The notes beneath the pieces are model-generated. The model ran no database searches and was not told the DNA's origin. It saw only the letters and a program-made list of their open reading frames with translations. A stretch of DNA of 39,361 nucleotides from an uncultured SAR86 cluster bacterium (GTDB taxonomy: Bacteria; Pseudomonadota; Gammaproteobacteria; Magnimaribacterales; D2472): NCBI GenBank assembly GCA_902617045.1, contig CACMVA010000007.1, forward strand, positions 1-39,361, given 5' to 3'. Position numbers and translations under genes: made by a program. This document shows positions 35,755 through 39,361 of this stretch, one piece after another. Within the stretch, counting starts at the first letter, position 1, and each line of letters opens with the position of its first letter.

Positions 35755-36051
35755 CTATTTGTTCATCTCATACATTTCATTCCATTTCTCAATGCACATA
35801 TCATTAACTAAACACAGATATTCAGCAAACATATCATCATAGTCCCATGGTCTATGCTTAGCCCACACAAAGTCCGATGCATCTTCACAGATTTGTTCGT
35901 ACACTTCTTCAGGTATTTGTGGAGTAGGGAAGAATAACTCTTTTAATTGCTCGTATAAAAAGACAATTAGTTTTTCTAAAGCATATAAAACTATACATCC
36001 GACTGTCATGAAAGAAATCACAAAAACAATATAACCGAGAAATATACTCAT
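35755..36051 (-). CDS. small membrane protein, possible fourth gene of the SOS operon
   Basis: 98 residues. One long hydrophobic stretch (about 4-35, FLGYIVFVISFMTVGCIVLYALEKLIVFLY) is followed by an acidic soluble tail (PEEVYEQICEDASDFVWAKHRPWDYDDMFAEYLCLVNDMCIEKWNEMYE) with two cysteines and three tryptophans. AGGA lies at a good distance from the ATG. It is 41 bp after the preceding unknown gene, which follows umuC, so read-through from the SOS promoter is plausible. No family is recognised. Confidence 0.6.
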   Translation of the reverse strand: MSIFLGYIVFVISFMTVGCIVLYALEKLIVFLYEQLKELFFPTPQIPEEVYEQICEDASDFVWAKHRPWDYDDMFAEYLCLVNDMCIEKWNEMYEMNK

Positions 36052-36092
36052 AAGCTCATCCTAAATCATTTATTCAATTTTCTCTATCAACT

Positions 36093-36431
36093 TTAAAACC
36101 ATATAGCATCTTCACCATATTTATTTTTATAGTTTTTTTTCCAGGCATCTTCATTCTCTTCTCTTAGTCTCTTTATATTTGCTATATGCTCTAAAACTAT
36201 TTTTTCTTGAAATTTTAATTGGGTCTTTAGTTCAAATGATTTTGTATTTGCTATTGCAAACCTTAGCCTCAAAACATGAATCCATACTCGATTTTTTAAA
36301 TCTCTTAGCTCCATCTTAATATCTAATAGCTGCATAGATATTCTTAAATAATCTGTTGTATCTTTTTCAAAATACCATTTTCCCAAAGGCCTTTCTGTCC
36401 AGATTCTGTTTTTATTTAACTTTTTAATCAT
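36093..36431 (-). CDS. unknown protein encoded directly behind umuC
   Basis: 112 residues, strongly basic, rich in Lys/Arg and with five Trp. The centre (about 28-95) is predicted as two long helices, TTDYLRISMQLLDIKMELRDLKNRV and SFELKTQLKFQEKIVLEHIANIKRLREENEDAWKK, likely a coiled-coil hairpin. No catalytic motif or membrane segment is seen. It starts 4 bp after the umuC stop, on the same strand, with no terminator between, so it should be induced with UmuD and UmuC. I do not recognise a family. Confidence 0.7.
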   Translation of the reverse strand: MIKKLNKNRIWTERPLGKWYFEKDTTDYLRISMQLLDIKMELRDLKNRVWIHVLRLRFAIANTKSFELKTQLKFQEKIVLEHIANIKRLREENEDAWKKNYKNKYGEDAIWF

Positions 36432-36435
36432 TTAT

Positions 36436-37698
36436 TTAATTAACATTTGGAAGTTCGAACCAGTTGGTCGTATATTTTGGAGATGTCATGTTCTGTTTCA
36501 TTGGTGACCATTTTTTTGTATTTTGTGATGCATAGTAAATTTGAGTTTCATAGGAATTCATTTGATCAAGGTATTTCATTAATTTTGTATCTTGCTTAGG
36601 ATTATTAGGATCTTTAAATAAAGAATGTTGTTTAACATGCTCATTAGTAAATTTATTTAAGATTATTCCTGCTTTTGCATAATCATATCCAGGTCTGAAG
36701 ATAGGCAATAATCCCTTTTTTGCTGCTGTAAGAATATCTCTAGTATCGCTTGTAGGAGTAAGCAGCCCAATCGTTCTCAAATCTGAGTGTTGAGGTTTAT
36801 TTTTATTAAAAGGGCTGGTTCTTACAAAGACAGACACTTGAGAGCATTTTTGTCTTTCACTTCTTAACTTTTCTGCTGCTCTAACAGCAAAATTACTAAC
36901 TATAGGTTTTAACGTTTCTAAATTAGAAACCCTTTCACCAAAGCTTCTACTCACAACTATTTGTTTTTTTGACGAAATGTCATCTTCAATATTAAGACAT
37001 CTTTCACCCCTTAATTCCCGAACAGTTCTTTCCAAAACCACACTAAATTTCTTTCTAATATTTTGAGGATTAACGTTTGCAAGATCTAACGCTGTATTAA
37101 TTCCAGCTCTATTTAAATGATCATTTAACCTTCTCCCAACTCCCCATACTTTGCCTACTGGAGTGTGTTGCAAGGCAATTTCAATTTGTTTTCTATTTGA
37201 TAGTTCAATTACTGAGGTGGGTATATTCTTTCTTTTTATTTCATTTATAGCAATCTTGCTCAGTGTTTTGTTTGGAGCTATCCCTATTCGAACTGGAATT
37301 CCTGTCCATTGCCTTACCAAAGATCTTATGTGACAACCAAAATCATATAAATTATAGTTTTGCTTCAAAGTATCTAAGTCTAGAAAGGCCTCATCGATAC
37401 TATATATTTCAACTCTTGGAACAAACCCCTCAAGAATATTCATTACTCTGGCGGATATATCTCCATAAAATGTAAAATTTGATGAAAACACTTTTCCATT
37501 TTGCTTAAGAAAAGACTCTCTAACCTTAAACCATGGAACACCCATTGCGATTCCCATCTTTTTTGCTTCCGTACTTCTTGCTATGACACAACCATCATTA
37601 TTAGAAAGTACAACTATAGGAACATTTTTTAGGTCTGGACGAAAAATTCTTTCACAGGAGGCATAAAAACTTTCACAGTCGACAAGAGCAAAAGCCAT
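36436..37698 (-). CDS. umuC: DNA polymerase V catalytic subunit UmuC
   Basis: 420 residues (E. coli 422). The Y-family active site is present: Asp7 (ALVDCESFYASCERIFRPDL), SNNDGCVIARSTEAK, and Asp102-Glu103 (YSIDEAFLDL). KVWGVGRRL marks the helix-hairpin-helix region. A beta-clamp motif QHSLF lies at 357-361. It performs error-prone translesion synthesis with UmuD'. Start overlaps the umuD stop as TAATG. Under a perfect SOS box. Confidence 0.95.
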   Translation of the reverse strand: MAFALVDCESFYASCERIFRPDLKNVPIVVLSNNDGCVIARSTEAKKMGIAMGVPWFKVRESFLKQNGKVFSSNFTFYGDISARVMNILEGFVPRVEIYSIDEAFLDLDTLKQNYNLYDFGCHIRSLVRQWTGIPVRIGIAPNKTLSKIAINEIKRKNIPTSVIELSNRKQIEIALQHTPVGKVWGVGRRLNDHLNRAGINTALDLANVNPQNIRKKFSVVLERTVRELRGERCLNIEDDISSKKQIVVSRSFGERVSNLETLKPIVSNFAVRAAEKLRSERQKCSQVSVFVRTSPFNKNKPQHSDLRTIGLLTPTSDTRDILTAAKKGLLPIFRPGYDYAKAGIILNKFTNEHVKQHSLFKDPNNPKQDTKLMKYLDQMNSYETQIYYASQNTKKWSPMKQNMTSPKYTTNWFELPNVN

Positions 37699-38126
37699 TA
37701 GAATTTATTAATTGCTGCGGTTACAGTTCCTACTATTTCTAATTCTTGTCCGCTATTAATGAAGATAGGAGGGTACTCAGGATTCTCAGGCATTAAACAC
37801 ATTCTTGGTTTGAGCTTTAATCTTTTACATACAAATTCGCCATCTATTGTCGCTACTACAATACTGTTGTGAGAAGGTTTTATACTTCTATCGACGATCA
37901 AGACTGCTTGATCGGTAATGCCAGAACCAACCATGGATTGTCCCTGCGCTCTAACCAGAAAAGTTGCAGCACCATTTTTTATTAGGTGTTTATTTAGGTC
38001 TATTGGACTTTCAATATAGTCGCTTGCCGGACTGGGGAATCCGGCATGGACTGATTCAAGAAAATAGGGCACAAATATTGCCGGCAGATTTTCTTCAGAA
38101 ATTTTTCCGATATAGTCAACTTTCAT
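37698..38126 (-). CDS. umuD: translesion error-prone DNA polymerase V autoproteolytic subunit UmuD
   Basis: 142 residues (E. coli 139). It has the S24 peptidase layout: cleavage motif HAGFPSPASDY (Ala-Gly instead of the Cys-Gly of E. coli), nucleophile Ser in GQSMVGSGI, and catalytic Lys in GEFVCKRL. RecA-stimulated self-cleavage gives UmuD'. The SOS box lies 7 bp upstream of the ATG. Confidence 0.95.
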   Translation of the reverse strand: MKVDYIGKISEENLPAIFVPYFLESVHAGFPSPASDYIESPIDLNKHLIKNGAATFLVRAQGQSMVGSGITDQAVLIVDRSIKPSHNSIVVATIDGEFVCKRLKLKPRMCLMPENPEYPPIFINSGQELEIVGTVTAAINKF

Positions 38127-38133
38127 GGATTAA

Positions 38134-38153
38134 TACTGTATATATATACAGTA
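38134..38153. promoter_or_regulatory. perfect LexA binding site (SOS box) of umuDC
   Basis: TACTG-(TA)5-CAGTA, a perfect 20-bp palindrome identical to the E. coli consensus. A minus-strand TATACT (38155 to 38150) overlaps it, as in the lexA promoter. Transcription would start near 38143. LexA should hold this operon very tightly. Confidence 0.95.
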
Positions 38154-38185
38154 TATTTAAATCTAATTATTTGTAAAGTATTTAG

Positions 38186-38899
38186 TTAAGCAATAGAAAA
38201 CTTTTCTAAATTATATGATTCATCGTCAAGACGAAGATACCAACCAAAGTCACCCCAATCGCCAAGAACAATACGTTTTGAGGATGCATATTCATGAATA
38301 TTAGGTCTGTGAGTATGGCCATGAATAAATATGTCAGGAGAGTAATCGTCAATAATTTTTTTGACCGATGACTCATTAACATCAGTAATATCTAGGGATT
38401 TATCTTGGGTTGCATCATTGCTATCACTTCTTAGTTTTGATGCAATTTCATTTCTTTCTTCAATTGACTTACTCAAAAAATTATCTTGCCAGGCTTTATC
38501 TCTAACCTGATTTCTAAAATTAATATAATCAACATCGTCAGTACACAAGAAGTCTCCATGACTTAAGAGAACTTTTTTATTATGCATAGTTATTTCAAAT
38601 GGATCAGGAAGAAGTTTAATACCAGTATCAGTTAAAAATTTTTCACTTATTAAAAAATCTCTATTACCATGCATAAGAAAGGTATCCGGTCCGTTAGTTG
38701 TAAACCTTAAAAGTTCAGATTTTATGTCGTTTATAAAACTTGTTTCATAATCATCACCAATCCAAACTTCAAATAGGTCTCCAAGAATATAAAGTTGTGA
38801 GCAAGATTCTTTAGAATCTTTAAGAAAATTTATAAAAGCAGAAGATAGTTTATTATTACTTTCGCTTAAATGTATGTCCGATATAAAAAAGGATGTCAT
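38186..38899 (-). CDS. lpxH: UDP-2,3-diacylglucosamine diphosphatase
   Basis: 237 residues (E. coli 240). It is a calcineurin-like phosphoesterase: Asp8 and His10 (ISDIHLSE), Asp41 ([12 protein letters not shown]), Asn79 (MHGNRDF), His114 (LLSHGDF) and His193/195/197 ([10 protein letters not shown]). It releases lipid X from UDP-diacylglucosamine in lipid A synthesis, so the cell has LPS. It overlaps ppiB by 4 bp (ATGA), the classical ppiB-lpxH pair. Confidence 0.96.
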   Translation of the reverse strand: MTSFFISDIHLSESNNKLSSAFINFLKDSKESCSQLYILGDLFEVWIGDDYETSFINDIKSELLRFTTNGPDTFLMHGNRDFLISEKFLTDTGIKLLPDPFEITMHNKKVLLSHGDFLCTDDVDYINFRNQVRDKAWQDNFLSKSIEERNEIASKLRSDSNDATQDKSLDITDVNESSVKKIIDDYSPDIFIHGHTHRPNIHEYASSKRIVLGDWGDFGWYLRLDDESYNLEKFSIA

Positions 38900-39361
38900 T
38901 CAGAGATAGTAACTGACTCAATAGTTATCACTTCTTCAGGAACATCTTGATAGGCTCCAGAAGATCCAGTTGCAACTTCTGCTATTTGATCAACAACATC
39001 CATACCTTCAGTAACCATACCAAATACAGCATATCCCCATCCTTGCGATGTTTCACCAGTATGATTTAGAAATGCGTTGTCCTTGTGATTAATAAAGAAC
39101 TGACTTGTAGCTGAGTGTGGATCCATCGTTCTGGCCATTGCAATAGTACCTCTGTCATTTGGCAACCCATTATTAGCTTCATTTTGTATAGGACCAGTTC
39201 CACTAGACTTATTACTCATATCAGCAGTTAATCCACCGCCTTGAATCATGAAACCATTTATAACTCTATGAAATATTGTTCCTTCATAATATCCACTTGA
39301 AGCAATAGCTTTAAAATTTTCAACTGTTATAGGTGCTTTCTCGTCATTTAGTTCAAGCTGA
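38896..39361 (-). CDS. ppiB: peptidyl-prolyl cis-trans isomerase (cyclophilin), 5' end outside window
   Basis: About 154 C-terminal residues are visible; the frame stays open to the end of the window, so the gene starts beyond it. The visible part begins [16 protein letters not shown] and carries [39 protein letters not shown] and [18 protein letters not shown]. It accelerates proline isomerisation. No signal peptide can be judged, so cytosolic PpiB versus periplasmic PpiA is not fully settled, but the lpxH neighbour favours PpiB. Confidence 0.93.
   Translation of the reverse strand, partial: QLELNDEKAPITVENFKAIASSGYYEGTIFHRVINGFMIQGGGLTADMSNKSSGTGPIQNEANNGLPNDRGTIAMARTMDPHSATSQFFINHKDNAFLNHTGETSQGWGYAVFGMVTEGMDVVDQIAEVATGSSGAYQDVPEEVITIESVTISE

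Noticed and set aside
1-39361. CRISPR arrays, tRNA genes, insertion sequences, integrases or phage genes
   Set aside because: I found no spaced direct repeats, cloverleaf sequences or transposase/integrase motifs on either strand; the window looks like vertically inherited core chromosome.

Overview
The window is a gene-dense, AT-rich stretch of a bacterial chromosome. Protein families and gene order point to a gammaproteobacterium: topA followed by two small conserved genes and lexA, leuCDB-asd-fimV-truA-trpF, dedD-cvpA-purF, and ppiB-lpxH. Low GC, overlapping genes, almost no intergenic DNA and marine-type housekeeping content suggest a streamlined marine lineage such as SAR86. That assignment is inference; there is no rRNA marker here. 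I see no tRNA, rRNA, CRISPR array, insertion sequence or prophage, and no gap over about 120 bp between genes.

Layout. (1) 1-318: end of an rraA-like gene, convergent with a minus-strand operon (307-3551) of two paired acyl-CoA dehydrogenases and a PlsC-type acyltransferase. (2) 3671-10849, plus strand: nadK, rhomboid protease, galU, pyrD, a small membrane protein, topA and two small conserved genes. Four consecutive genes here start with TTG. (3) lexA (minus) is divergent from 11531-17153, which holds a 5'-nucleotidase, thrH, queH and the methylcitrate genes prpB, prpC and prpD; one SOS box lies in the shared promoter region. (4) 17193-30887 is a 14-gene block: aroC, leuC, leuD, leuB, asd, fimV, truA, trpF, trpB, trpA, malonyl-CoA decarboxylase, a SPOR protein, cvpA and purF. 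All junctions after leuC overlap. (5) acnB (minus) meets purF tail to tail. (6) 33572-35753 holds small genes: DUF1289, a ferritin-like protein, a DCC-family protein, a secreted small protein, an orphan and DUF2237. A strong Fur-like palindrome lies at 34541-34570. (7) 35755-38126, minus: an SOS operon umuD-umuC with two unknown genes behind it, under a perfect SOS box. (8) lpxH and a partial ppiB close the window.

Functionally, PrpB/C/D plus AcnB give a complete methylcitrate route for propionyl-CoA. The acyl-CoA dehydrogenase pair and malonyl-CoA decarboxylase also act on acyl-CoA and malonyl-CoA. Leucine, tryptophan, chorismate, aspartate-family, purine and pyrimidine biosynthesis are all represented, so the cell is probably prototrophic for much of its metabolism. 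The most interesting points are the unknown genes attached to the SOS mutasome operon, the decarboxylase sitting where accD-folC is expected, the SOS box that may also govern a nucleotidase, and -10 boxes placed only 7-8 nt before start codons, which suggests leaderless mRNAs.
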